A stretch of DNA of 64,000 nucleotides, taken from positions 2,046,001-2,110,000 of the forward strand of contig OY762251.1 of the NCBI GenBank assembly GCA_963665395.2, read 5' to 3'. The stretch's first letter is position 1; each line of letters starts with the position of its first letter. Shown piece after piece: positions 49,989 through 56,733 of the stretch. The notes under the pieces were generated by a model, which saw nothing but the letters and a program-made list of their open reading frames with translations, made no database searches and was not told the DNA's origin. The position numbers were made by a program, and so were the translations under genes. The DNA is from Bin87 sp963665395. Its GTDB lineage: Bacteria; Chloroflexota; Dehalococcoidia; Lucifugimonadales; UBA3495.

Positions 49989-51611
49989 CTACACTTGGGA
50001 ACCCTGGATCCGCCGCTCCTGCCCCTGCCATTCTTTATCCCTGAGGATATATTTCTGAATTTTGCCGGTGGCCGTCTTGGGCAGTTCACCGAATTCCACG
50101 CTCTTGGGGGCTTTGAAGTGGGCGATGCGGTCGCGGGTGAAGTTGATGATCTCCTCGGCAGTTAGTTTCCCTCCGCCGCGCGGCACCACGAAAGCCTTGG
50201 GCACCTCGCCCCAGCGCTGATCGGGCACGCCCACCACGCAGACCTCCAGCACGCCCGGATGCTCCATGATTACTTTCTCCACCTCCTGGCTGGAGATGTT
50301 CTCGCCGCCGGAGATGATGATGTCCTTGGAACGGTCCTGGAGTTCGATGTATCCGTCAGGATGCCACACGGCCAGGTCACCGGAGTGGAACCAACCGCCG
50401 CGAAACGCCTCGGCGGTAGCCTCCGGGTCGTTGTAGTATCCCTTCATCACGGCGTCGCCCTGCATGACGACTTCTCCCATGGTTTCAGCATCACGGGGCA
50501 CGTCGGCCATTTCCTCGTCCACCACCCGCAGGCCGGAGCCGTACACGATGAAAGGAACGCCCTGGCGCGCCTTGACGCGAGCCAGGTCCTCTGCGTTCAT
50601 CGCATCCCATTCCGGCTGCCCCGCCGCGACGGTGCAAGGGCCATAGGTCTCGGTCAGACCATACACGTGGATGATCTGCGCCCCCATGCCCTCAATGGTG
50701 CGGATCACCTGTGGAGCCGGCGGCGCGCCGGCCGTCATAATCGTCAATCCGGTCAGGTCGGCGGATTGGGCCTCGGGGGCAGCGTACAGGCCGGTCAGCA
50801 CGGTGGGAGCGGCGCACAGATGCGTTACGGATTCTTCCCGGATGAGACGATACACTTCGGCCGGGTCCACCCGACGCAGGCATACGTGCGCGCCACCCAC
50901 AGCCGTCACCGCCCAAGGGAAACACCAGCCGTTGGCGTGGAACATGGGCAGCGTCCAGAGGTACACGCTGCGCCAGTTCATGCCCATTTCCATGGCTTCG
51001 CCGAGGGCGTTGATGTAGGCCCCGCGCGGGGTGTATTCGACTCCTTTGGGCATCCCGGTGGTGCCGGACGTGTAGTTGATGGTCAGAGTATCGTTCTCGG
51101 TGGCTGGCCCGGGCAATGCGGCCAGCGGTTCAACACCCGCCAGCCATTGCTCATATTCGAGGCCGGGAATGTCGGTGGCCAGCGGAGCGGTATCGCGCAC
51201 CTGCACGTAGGTCTCCACTCCGGGGCAGCCATCCCGCAGCTGCCGCACGGTGTCCGCCAACTCGGAGTCGAAAACCAGCACCTTGGCGCCGGAATGGTTC
51301 AGGATGTAGGCGATCTCCCGGGGCGAAAGGCGGATGTTCAAGGCTACCAGAACCGCGCCGATGCCCATGGGCCCAAAGTTGGCCTCCAGCATGGACGGCA
51401 GGTTGGGCAGCAGGAACGCCACCCGGTCGCCGGGACCCACACCAACGCTGCGCAGGGCGGCGGCCTGCCGCCGCACCCGCTCGTAGAACTGCCCGTAGGT
51501 AGTCACGGCGCCGTTGTAAATGCAGGCGGCGCGATGAGGATACACAGAAGCGCTGCGCTCCAGAAACAGCAGAGGACTTAGATTTTGCAGTGACGCGGTT
51601 GCGGTGGTCAT
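49989..51611 (-). CDS. AMP-dependent acyl-CoA synthetase
   Basis: A 540-residue adenylate-forming ligase that activates a carboxylic acid to its CoA thioester. Core motifs: INYTSGTTGMPKGVEYT (P-loop, A3), VYGLTETYGPCTVAAG (A5), WFHSGDLAVWHPDGYIE (A7), DRSKDIIISGGENIS (A8) and PKTATGKIQKYILRD (A10 with the catalytic lysine). The form is like medium-chain or AlkK-type ligases. It sits just upstream of an LLM gene. The start MTTATASLQNLSPL is clear. Confidence 0.94.
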   Translation of the reverse strand: MTTATASLQNLSPLLFLERSASVYPHRAACIYNGAVTTYGQFYERVRRQAAALRSVGVGPGDRVAFLLPNLPSMLEANFGPMGIGAVLVALNIRLSPREIAYILNHSGAKVLVFDSELADTVRQLRDGCPGVETYVQVRDTAPLATDIPGLEYEQWLAGVEPLAALPGPATENDTLTINYTSGTTGMPKGVEYTPRGAYINALGEAMEMGMNWRSVYLWTLPMFHANGWCFPWAVTAVGGAHVCLRRVDPAEVYRLIREESVTHLCAAPTVLTGLYAAPEAQSADLTGLTIMTAGAPPAPQVIRTIEGMGAQIIHVYGLTETYGPCTVAAGQPEWDAMNAEDLARVKARQGVPFIVYGSGLRVVDEEMADVPRDAETMGEVVMQGDAVMKGYYNDPEATAEAFRGGWFHSGDLAVWHPDGYIELQDRSKDIIISGGENISSQEVEKVIMEHPGVLEVCVVGVPDQRWGEVPKAFVVPRGGGKLTAEEIINFTRDRIAHFKAPKSVEFGELPKTATGKIQKYILRDKEWQGQERRIQGSQV

Positions 51612-51762
51612 GGCGCGACTCCAATGGACGTATGGTGGTTTCCGTCAAATGAGAAGGGCTCATTTCGTGGGAATGGCGATTATCATAGGCGTCTAGACAC
51701 GCGAGGCCCACACCATTCTGAACGGCGCAGGTTCAATTGTCCAGACGGCGGCGCCTATGATG

Positions 51763-51896
51763 CAGGACGATTGCAAAGTCCTTGTACCTCCGCTCATGGT
51801 GAGCCTGTCGAACCATGCGCTACTCTGGTCAAGCCATCCTTCGACAAGCTCAGGATGAGCGGATCAGGAGGTTCCGCCGACTTTGCAATCGTCCTG
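51763..51896. mobile_element. MITE with perfect 18-bp ends and 10-bp target duplication (134 bp)
   Basis: The left end CAGGACGATTGCAAAGTC is exactly repeated in inverse at the right (GACTTTGCAATCGTCCTG). GCCTATGATG flanks it on both sides (51753-51762 and 51897-51906). The interior holds a CTCATGGTGAGCCTGTCGAA / TTCGACAAGCTCAGGATGAG palindrome. There is no ORF. The stretch 51612-51752 before it holds nothing recognisable. Confidence 0.88.
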
Positions 51897-51907
51897 GCCT
51901 ATGATGC

Positions 51908-52261
51908 GGGGCCTTTCGATTATTCCCGTCATTCCGGACCGCGGATCCGGTACGGGGCAGGCTTTGATCCGGAATCCAGAAGCGTTTCCAAACTGCAACC
52001 TTCCATGAGGGCTCACGCGTACCCGCTTTGTCATTGCGAGCGTAGCGCGGCAATCTCGTCAGCGGAGCCGGGGCTTGTTGTGAACAGCCGTCAGTACCAC
52101 AACGGGATTGCCACGAATGCCTGGCGGCATTCTCGCAATGACAGATGTGGAAAGTGGGTACGCGTGAGTCCATGAGGGCAGAAGTTTCTGGATTCCCGCA
52201 CGCTAAAGGCGCATCTGCGACTTTCGCGGGAATGACGGGGGTTTGGAAAACCGAAAGCCCC
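51908..52261. repeat. Composite inverted-repeat region containing a REP-like repeat and MITE copy B
   Basis: The ends are GGGGCCTTTCGATT on the left and AAAACCGAAAGCCCC on the right, related to the 53453-53550 element. Inside the left end is GTCATTCCGG...GGAATCCAG and inside the right end GGATTCCCG...GGGAATGAC. The MITE at 52012 lies between. It appears that one element was inserted within another. Confidence 0.5.
52012..52168. mobile_element. MITE, CTCACGCGTACCC family, copy B (157 bp)
   Basis: The left end CTCACGCGTACCCGCTTTG and the right end CAC-less mirror GGGTACGCGTGAG show the same 13-bp inverted ends as copy A at 26534. TCCATGAGGG is repeated exactly on both sides (52002-52011 and 52169-52178), a 10-bp target duplication. 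The interior carries TCATTGCGAG and CTCGCAATGACA motifs, longer than copy A by 21 bases. Confidence 0.88.
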
Positions 52262-52266
52262 TGGAG

Positions 52267-53094
52267 CTAGGGGCCGCGAACGGGGTTGAGATGATGCCAG
52301 CGGCGGTCGGTCCATAGGATGCGGTTGATGTCGATGGGGTTGTGGGGGTGTTCGGCGTTCCAGTGGATGAGGTACTCGGCGTAGCGGGCGAGGAAGTCGT
52401 CCATCTCATCGGGGTAGTGGATGAAAAACTGCATACCGGGGCTCTTACGGGCCGCTTTTTCGCGCTGCTCGCCGTCGAGGACGTTGCCTTTGCAGTCGTG
52501 GAGGCGGTCTTCACAGACGCAGGGGTAGGGATAGGTTTCGTAGTACACCGGGCTGTGGAGGCTGAATTCGATGTCTTCGGCGAGCCGGCGTTGGGCTTCG
52601 ATTTCGGCGGGATCGGGTTCAGGTTCGGACTGGGCTTCGGGTATATCCTGCGCTGCGTCGTCAGGCAGGTAGTCGAAGCCGCGTTGGAGGAGTTCTCTGG
52701 CGGCGGAAAGGCGGTGGCAAGGTTTGAAGTCGGGGAGTTGGCCCTGCATTACGTTGACCAGGAACCGGACGGCGATATAGCCATCGCCGGTTTCTTCACG
52801 GACGATCCGGGCCAGTTCAGAGCGGACGTGGCAGGCGGCGCCATGGGCTTCGGATTGGGGCTGAGTTTGAGGCTGGACGGGGGACTCACGCGGTCGCGCG
52901 CGTTGGGCGGCGCGGGCGCGGTCGATAACCGGCTGGGCCTGGTCGAAGCCGAGTTTGACGAGGAGGCGGGCGGCATCGATGCGGTGGCAGGGCTGGAAGT
53001 CCGGGAGTTGGCCGTCCATGGCGGAGATGAGGAAGCGGACGATGAGGCGGCCGTCCTGGGTTTCCTGAGGGATGATGCCGGCGAGGTCGGACAT
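52267..53094 (-). CDS. Unknown protein with two internal repeats, enclosed by MITEs
   Basis: A 275-residue protein starting at ATG 53094 (MSDLAGIIPQETQDGRLIVR). A block of about 40 residues occurs twice: ETQDGRLIVRFLISAMDGQL then PDFQPCHRIDAARLLVKLGF, and ETGDGYIAVRFLVNVMQGQL then PDFKPCHRLSAARELLQRGF. An acidic linker leads to a C-terminal part with PYPCVCEDRLHDCKGNVLDG (C..C..C spacing) and MQFFIHYPDEMDDFLARYAE. The repeats look helical and could bind nucleic acid or protein. No family is recognised. There is no strong ribosome site. It lies between two MITE clusters, so it may be mobile-DNA cargo. Confidence 0.7.
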   Translation of the reverse strand: MSDLAGIIPQETQDGRLIVRFLISAMDGQLPDFQPCHRIDAARLLVKLGFDQAQPVIDRARAAQRARPRESPVQPQTQPQSEAHGAACHVRSELARIVREETGDGYIAVRFLVNVMQGQLPDFKPCHRLSAARELLQRGFDYLPDDAAQDIPEAQSEPEPDPAEIEAQRRLAEDIEFSLHSPVYYETYPYPCVCEDRLHDCKGNVLDGEQREKAARKSPGMQFFIHYPDEMDDFLARYAEYLIHWNAEHPHNPIDINRILWTDRRWHHLNPVRGP

Positions 53095-53144
53095 ACATTC
53101 TATTTTAGGGAGGACGGCGGGGGGCGTCAAAGGGGGAATGTCAT

Positions 53145-53301
53145 CCAGGGTCTTTCGGTTCTCCCTCTCCCTTGATGGGAGAGGGCCGGGGTGAGGGGTA
53201 TCTACTACCTCGGGATGGTTCTTCACTCCAAGATTTCACCCTCACCCTAACCCTCTCCCATCAAGGGAGAGGGGATTTCTTGGAAAACCGAAATACCCTG
53301 G
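53145..53301. mobile_element. MITE, CCAGGGT(C/A)TTTCGGTT ends, 157 bp
   Basis: The left end CCAGGGTCTTTCGGTT and the inverse of the right end CCAGGGTATTTCGGTT agree in 15 of 16 positions. AATGTCAT flanks both sides (53137-53144 and 53302-53309). The interior has two facing CTCTCCCTTGATGGGAGAG / CTCTCCCATCAAGGGAGAG hairpins. Fragments of the same end occur near 26512 and 52240. Confidence 0.85.
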
Positions 53302-53311
53302 AATGTCATCC

Positions 53312-53444
53312 GGTAGCGTTGCAATTTAGGTGGTTCAGTTTCCCAGCAGGGTATCCGAGCGGCTAAAACTGCTGCTACGCCAACGGGATTGCCACGCTAC
53401 GCTCGCAATGACAAAGATCAAACCACCTACAACGCAACGCTACC
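53312..53444. mobile_element. MITE, GGTAGCGTTGC family, copy B (133 bp)
   Basis: It has the same length and ends as the element at 31276: left GGTAGCGTTGCAATTTAGG, right inverse GGTAGCGTTGCGTTGTAGG. TGTCATCC is duplicated at 53304-53311 and 53445-53452. The left duplication overlaps the right duplication of the preceding element, so it inserted exactly at that border. By eye the two copies are about 90% alike. Confidence 0.88.
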
Positions 53445-53452
53445 TGTCATCC

Positions 53453-53550
53453 GGGCCTTTCGATTGTTCCCGTCGTATCGGACCCGGCATCCGGCACGGG
53501 CAGGTCGTTCTGGGGCGGGAATGACGGGGGTTTTGAAAACCGAAAGGCCC
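53453..53550. mobile_element. Short inverted-repeat element, GGGCCTTTCG ends, 98 bp
   Basis: GGGCCTTTCG at the left and CGAAAGGCCC at the right are exact inverse copies. Inner segments GTTCCCGTC and GACGGGGG also pair. It abuts the duplication of the preceding MITE. No duplication of its own is visible. The rest of the stretch to 53634 holds only the leader of the next gene. Confidence 0.6.
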
Positions 53551-53634
53551 TGACCTATGATGCCAATGTGTTCCCGTTGCGGACGATCCACCAGCCGCCA
53601 TCGGGTACTCTACGCAGGATTAGCGAGGAGGAAT

Positions 53635-54237
53635 ATGACTGCAACGCTGCTGACGACGATTCCCGCCCGACGGGGCAAAGCGGCTTTCGTATCCGGGGGC
53701 CAAATCGTCAAGGTAATCAATACCCATGGGCAACAAGTGGTTGACACCTGGGCGTTCAACCGCGCCGACCTGACGGAGTTCATGTCCATGGAGCATTCCC
53801 GGACCGCCCTCGGTCGGCTCATGCCTCTAGCGGGCCAAGCCATGGTGACCAACCGCCGACGCCCCATCCTGACGGTGGTCGAGGATACCTCCGGTGGTAT
53901 CCATGATACGTTGCTGGCGGCGTGCGACCGTTACCGTTACGAACTGCTGGGTTGCGAGGAATACCACGACAACTGCACCGATAACCTGGCAGCAGCATTG
54001 GCGGAACTGAACCTGGTCCCTCCGGAGACGCCCAGCCCGTGGAACCTGTTTATGAACATCCCGGTGGAGAGTGACGGAACGGTTAGCTTCCAGCCTCCGG
54101 TTTCGCGGCCGGGCGACTACGTGATGCTACGGGCGGAGATGGATTGCATCATAGCTTTTTCGGCTTGTCCGCAGGATATGGTTCCCATCAATGGAGTGGA
54201 TTGCGCTCCGACGGAAGCCCATTTCCAGGTCATCTGA
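53635..54237 (+). CDS. DUF1989 / urea carboxylase-associated family protein
   Basis: A 200-residue protein, ATG after GAGGAGGAAT. It has PARRGKAAFVSGGQIVKVIN, THGQQVVDTWAFN, YHDNCTDNLAAAL and PPETPSPWNLFMNIPVESDG, then SRPGDYVMLRAEMDCIIAFSACPQDM-type sequence ending NGVDCAPTEAHFQV. The conserved H, C and D residues are those of the DUF1989 family, linked to urea carboxylase and aminomethyltransferase-like folds. No urea genes are nearby. Downstream, the HAD gene converges with 6 bp between. Confidence 0.9.
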   Translation: MTATLLTTIPARRGKAAFVSGGQIVKVINTHGQQVVDTWAFNRADLTEFMSMEHSRTALGRLMPLAGQAMVTNRRRPILTVVEDTSGGIHDTLLAACDRYRYELLGCEEYHDNCTDNLAAALAELNLVPPETPSPWNLFMNIPVESDGTVSFQPPVSRPGDYVMLRAEMDCIIAFSACPQDMVPINGVDCAPTEAHFQVI

Positions 54238-54243
54238 ACCGGC

Positions 54244-54597
54244 CTAATCGTCAGCAACGAACCAGGGCTGTGCGGCGGCCTCGTCGGGCCACAGAAACTC
54301 GAACCCGTTTCGGATCGCGTTCTGCCGGTCCAGGTCTTCCCGGTCGCCGATATGATAGTAGGCGTCGGCGGTGAAATCAGCTTTGACGTCAGCCAACAGG
54401 TGTTTGGCCACGACGAAGTCAACGTCAATGTCGTGTTCTTCCCACATTGAGCGCTGGCTGCTGGGCGGTCGGTCGGAGCAGCTTCCGATGAGAAAGCCCT
54501 TGTCCTGGACGATCCGGACCATGTCCATGGTCAACGGCCCGGGCGGGTCGCCGACTTCCAGCGTTCCGTCGATGTCGAAGCTGATAAGGATTGCCAT
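54244..54597 (-). CDS. Small HAD-superfamily hydrolase
   Basis: A 117-residue HAD-fold protein. It opens LISFDIDGTLEVGDP with the DxDGT nucleophile motif (D8, D10), then IGSCSDRPPSSQRSMW as motif II (S at the Thr/Ser position), VKADFTADAYYHIGDRED as motif III/IV region with K and D. The length is short, with no cap domain, so large substrates such as proteins or nucleic acid ends are possible. It ends 6 bp from the convergent DUF1989 gene. Confidence 0.8.
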   Translation of the reverse strand: MAILISFDIDGTLEVGDPPGPLTMDMVRIVQDKGFLIGSCSDRPPSSQRSMWEEHDIDVDFVVAKHLLADVKADFTADAYYHIGDREDLDRQNAIRNGFEFLWPDEAAAQPWFVADD

Positions 54598-54702
54598 GTG
54601 TCTCCTCTCTTGACGTGTCGGGTTGCCTAATCCCGAAAATTGGGCGACCCCGCGAGGCCGCCCAATGCGCCGGTCATTCTTGCGTGGTTAGCGATTCAGC
54701 AA

Positions 54703-56034
54703 TTAGTCGGGCGTCGCGCTCCACACGGTGAAGTTGCCGCCCATGGGCATGGGGCCGCCGGAAACGGCGACTTCCGGCTTCACGCCCGTCAAGGCGCGGG
54801 CGCCGGCCCGGCCCTGGATCTGCTGAATGCAATCGGTGTGCATCCAGAACCGGCTGCGGCCGCTGCCGATGTTGCCGCCGCTGGCCAAAATGGGGTTCGG
54901 CCCCTCGATGCTGATATCAGTCTGGTAGAAATCCAACGCGTCGCCGGGCTGCATTCCGCGATAGCGGAGGCCCTCGATGTGGAACTGGTGGAATTGGGCG
55001 AAGCCGTCGTACATATTCTCGAAAGAGAGGTCGTCGGCGGTGATGCCGGCGCCTTCGTAGATCTTGCGCCCGGTGGTGGCGGTTTCGATTTCCACCTCTT
55101 CCAGCGTGGGGGTGATGCTGCGGGCGGCGCCGCGGCTGGAGGCGTGGTTGAGGATGTACACCGGCTTCTGGGCCATGTCCTGGGCGCGGTCCGCGGTGGT
55201 GAACAGATAGGCCGCGGCGACCATGATGGGGATGTCGTTATCGAACAGGTTGGCCGGCTTGGCAATCCAGCGGGAGGACAGGTAGTCCTCCGGGGTCAGT
55301 TGTTCGGGGCGGTGCTGGGCCCAGTAACCTTCAGGGAACAGCAACCCGTTGCGCCGGGAGTTCTGCATGAAGGGGGCCATCATATCGTGGTGCTTGCCGT
55401 ACTTGGTGCAGTATTGGGCGAACTGCAAGGCGGTGCCGTAGCAGCCGGGCGCGCCCCACAGGGTGCGGCCCGGGCTGATAGCAAAAGTGCCGGGAACCTC
55501 GTCGGCCGCGCTGATGCCGCCGTGGTTGTAGCGGCCTTCCAGATTGTGCCAGCCTTTGAGCACCAGACAGGTGTTGCACAGACCGGAGCCCACGGCCTGG
55601 GCGGCGACGACGATGGCAGCGGACATACAGCCGGGGGCGTACATGGTGAACTTGACGTTGGTCAGCTCCGGCATATTCTTCAGGATCCACTCGGAACTGA
55701 GCTGGCCGACGCCGTCCAACGGGTCATCGGTGGGATTGAAGGCGTTGACCACGTCCATGGGCACGGGCTGGTCGGCGGGCCAGTGGGCGCCGGTGGTGGT
55801 GACGGGAACCAGGACCAGGCCATCGACCTGATCGGGAGCGACGCCGGCGTCGGCGACAGCCTTGCGCAGGGCCAGGATGCTCAACGCGCCGACGGAGGTT
55901 TCGGCCCGGCCATCCCAGCGACGGGCGGTGGGAGAATGTCCGATACCCACGGCGGCAACCTTGCCCCGATGCTCCCAGACTCCCAGGCCCTCGGTGGAGC
56001 GGTACATTGATTCTGGCGCCATTTGAGTGGTCAT
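54703..56034 (-). CDS. Thiolase-fold protein (SCP-x/lipid-transfer type)
   Basis: A 443-residue thiolase-like protein. It has KVAAVGIGHSPTARRW, ALSILALRKAVADAGVAPDQ and TMYAPGCMSAAIVVAAQAVG, with a cysteine in the place of the thiolase nucleophile. The C-terminus has FENMYDGFAQFHQFHIEGL and NPILASGGNIGSGRSRFWMH in place of the usual GGxGxxH-type loops. Together with the downstream DUF35 protein it forms the typical pair seen in sterol or aromatic side-chain degradation. A separate thiolase reaction is not proven. Confidence 0.88.
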   Translation of the reverse strand: MTTQMAPESMYRSTEGLGVWEHRGKVAAVGIGHSPTARRWDGRAETSVGALSILALRKAVADAGVAPDQVDGLVLVPVTTTGAHWPADQPVPMDVVNAFNPTDDPLDGVGQLSSEWILKNMPELTNVKFTMYAPGCMSAAIVVAAQAVGSGLCNTCLVLKGWHNLEGRYNHGGISAADEVPGTFAISPGRTLWGAPGCYGTALQFAQYCTKYGKHHDMMAPFMQNSRRNGLLFPEGYWAQHRPEQLTPEDYLSSRWIAKPANLFDNDIPIMVAAAYLFTTADRAQDMAQKPVYILNHASSRGAARSITPTLEEVEIETATTGRKIYEGAGITADDLSFENMYDGFAQFHQFHIEGLRYRGMQPGDALDFYQTDISIEGPNPILASGGNIGSGRSRFWMHTDCIQQIQGRAGARALTGVKPEVAVSGGPMPMGGNFTVWSATPD

Positions 56035-56070
56035 GTCTCACTCCTATTAAGTTGCAACTCTCGCGGTCAT

Positions 56071-56095
56071 GGATTCCGGCTTTCGCCGGAATGAC
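56071..56095. repeat. REP-like palindrome between thiolase and DUF35 genes
   Basis: GGATTCCGGC-TTTC-GCCGGAATGAC forms a tight hairpin. It is of the same dispersed family as the copies at 24516 and 25921 but in the opposite orientation. Confidence 0.65.
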
Positions 56096-56150
56096 GGTGG
56101 TAATGTGGGAATGGTGATGATATTGGCGGGCGGGTCGGCGGCGCGGGCGC

Positions 56151-56561
56151 CTATTCGACCAGCACCCACTCGGGAACCTTCTGGCCGTTGGCGGTCTCCT
56201 CGAAGATGACGCGGACGGCGGCGCCAACGGGAACCTCGTCCGGTGGGACGCCCGGCAGGTGAGAGTACATCAGGATGCCGGGGTCTTCCTCCAGCATGAT
56301 GACGGCCAGGTTGAAGGGGAGGTCTTCTTTCAGGGACGCCACCGGGCAGTCGTACACCACGCAGTAGTTGTAAATGGTGCCCCGTCCGCTGACTTCCTTC
56401 CAGACGACGCTCTCGCCCTCGCCGCAGATTTCACTGGCGGGGCGGGGCGGGAAATACAGGCGATCACTGTTAGTGCAAGACTGCACCACCAAGCGGCCTT
56501 CGTTGGCGGCTTCGAAGAATGGGCGAGTCAGGTCGTCAGGCACCACACCCTGCTTTACCAT
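56151..56561 (-). CDS. DUF35 / Zn-ribbon OB-fold protein with degenerate ribbon
   Basis: A 136-residue OB-fold partner of the thiolase-like protein. It has TRPFFEAANEGRLVVQSCTN, RLYFPPRPASEICGEGES and WKEVSGRGTIYNYCVVYDCP, then PFNLAVIMLEEDPGILMYSH and VPVGAAVRVIFEE. Normal members have four ribbon cysteines (CxxC...CxxC); here only C29 and C46 remain, so zinc is probably not bound. Such proteins may deliver acyl-CoA substrates. It is upstream of the thiolase-like gene on the same strand, with a repeat between them. Confidence 0.87.
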   Translation of the reverse strand: MVKQGVVPDDLTRPFFEAANEGRLVVQSCTNSDRLYFPPRPASEICGEGESVVWKEVSGRGTIYNYCVVYDCPVASLKEDLPFNLAVIMLEEDPGILMYSHLPGVPPDEVPVGAAVRVIFEETANGQKVPEWVLVE

Positions 56562-56733
56562 GTTGCTCCTTTAGCGCGACGGCTCCCGGCCAAGTTTGGC
56601 CCGGGCCGCATCTCAAAACAAAGAAATTGAGTGAGGCCAAGAATATGCGGGATTCCCGTTTGGTGTCAAGTTGAGCCCCTTGAAATGACCAAGGGATCCG
56701 AGGACGACTTTACCGTACTGCTTCCAAAACTTT

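Noticed and set aside
51624..52175. 183-residue plus-strand frame downstream of the acyl-CoA ligase
   Set aside because: It spans two MITEs with duplicated flanks and has no gene-like features.
54640..56010. 456-residue plus-strand frame opposite the thiolase-like gene
   Set aside because: Glycine/valine/histidine-rich antisense shadow of a well-supported gene.
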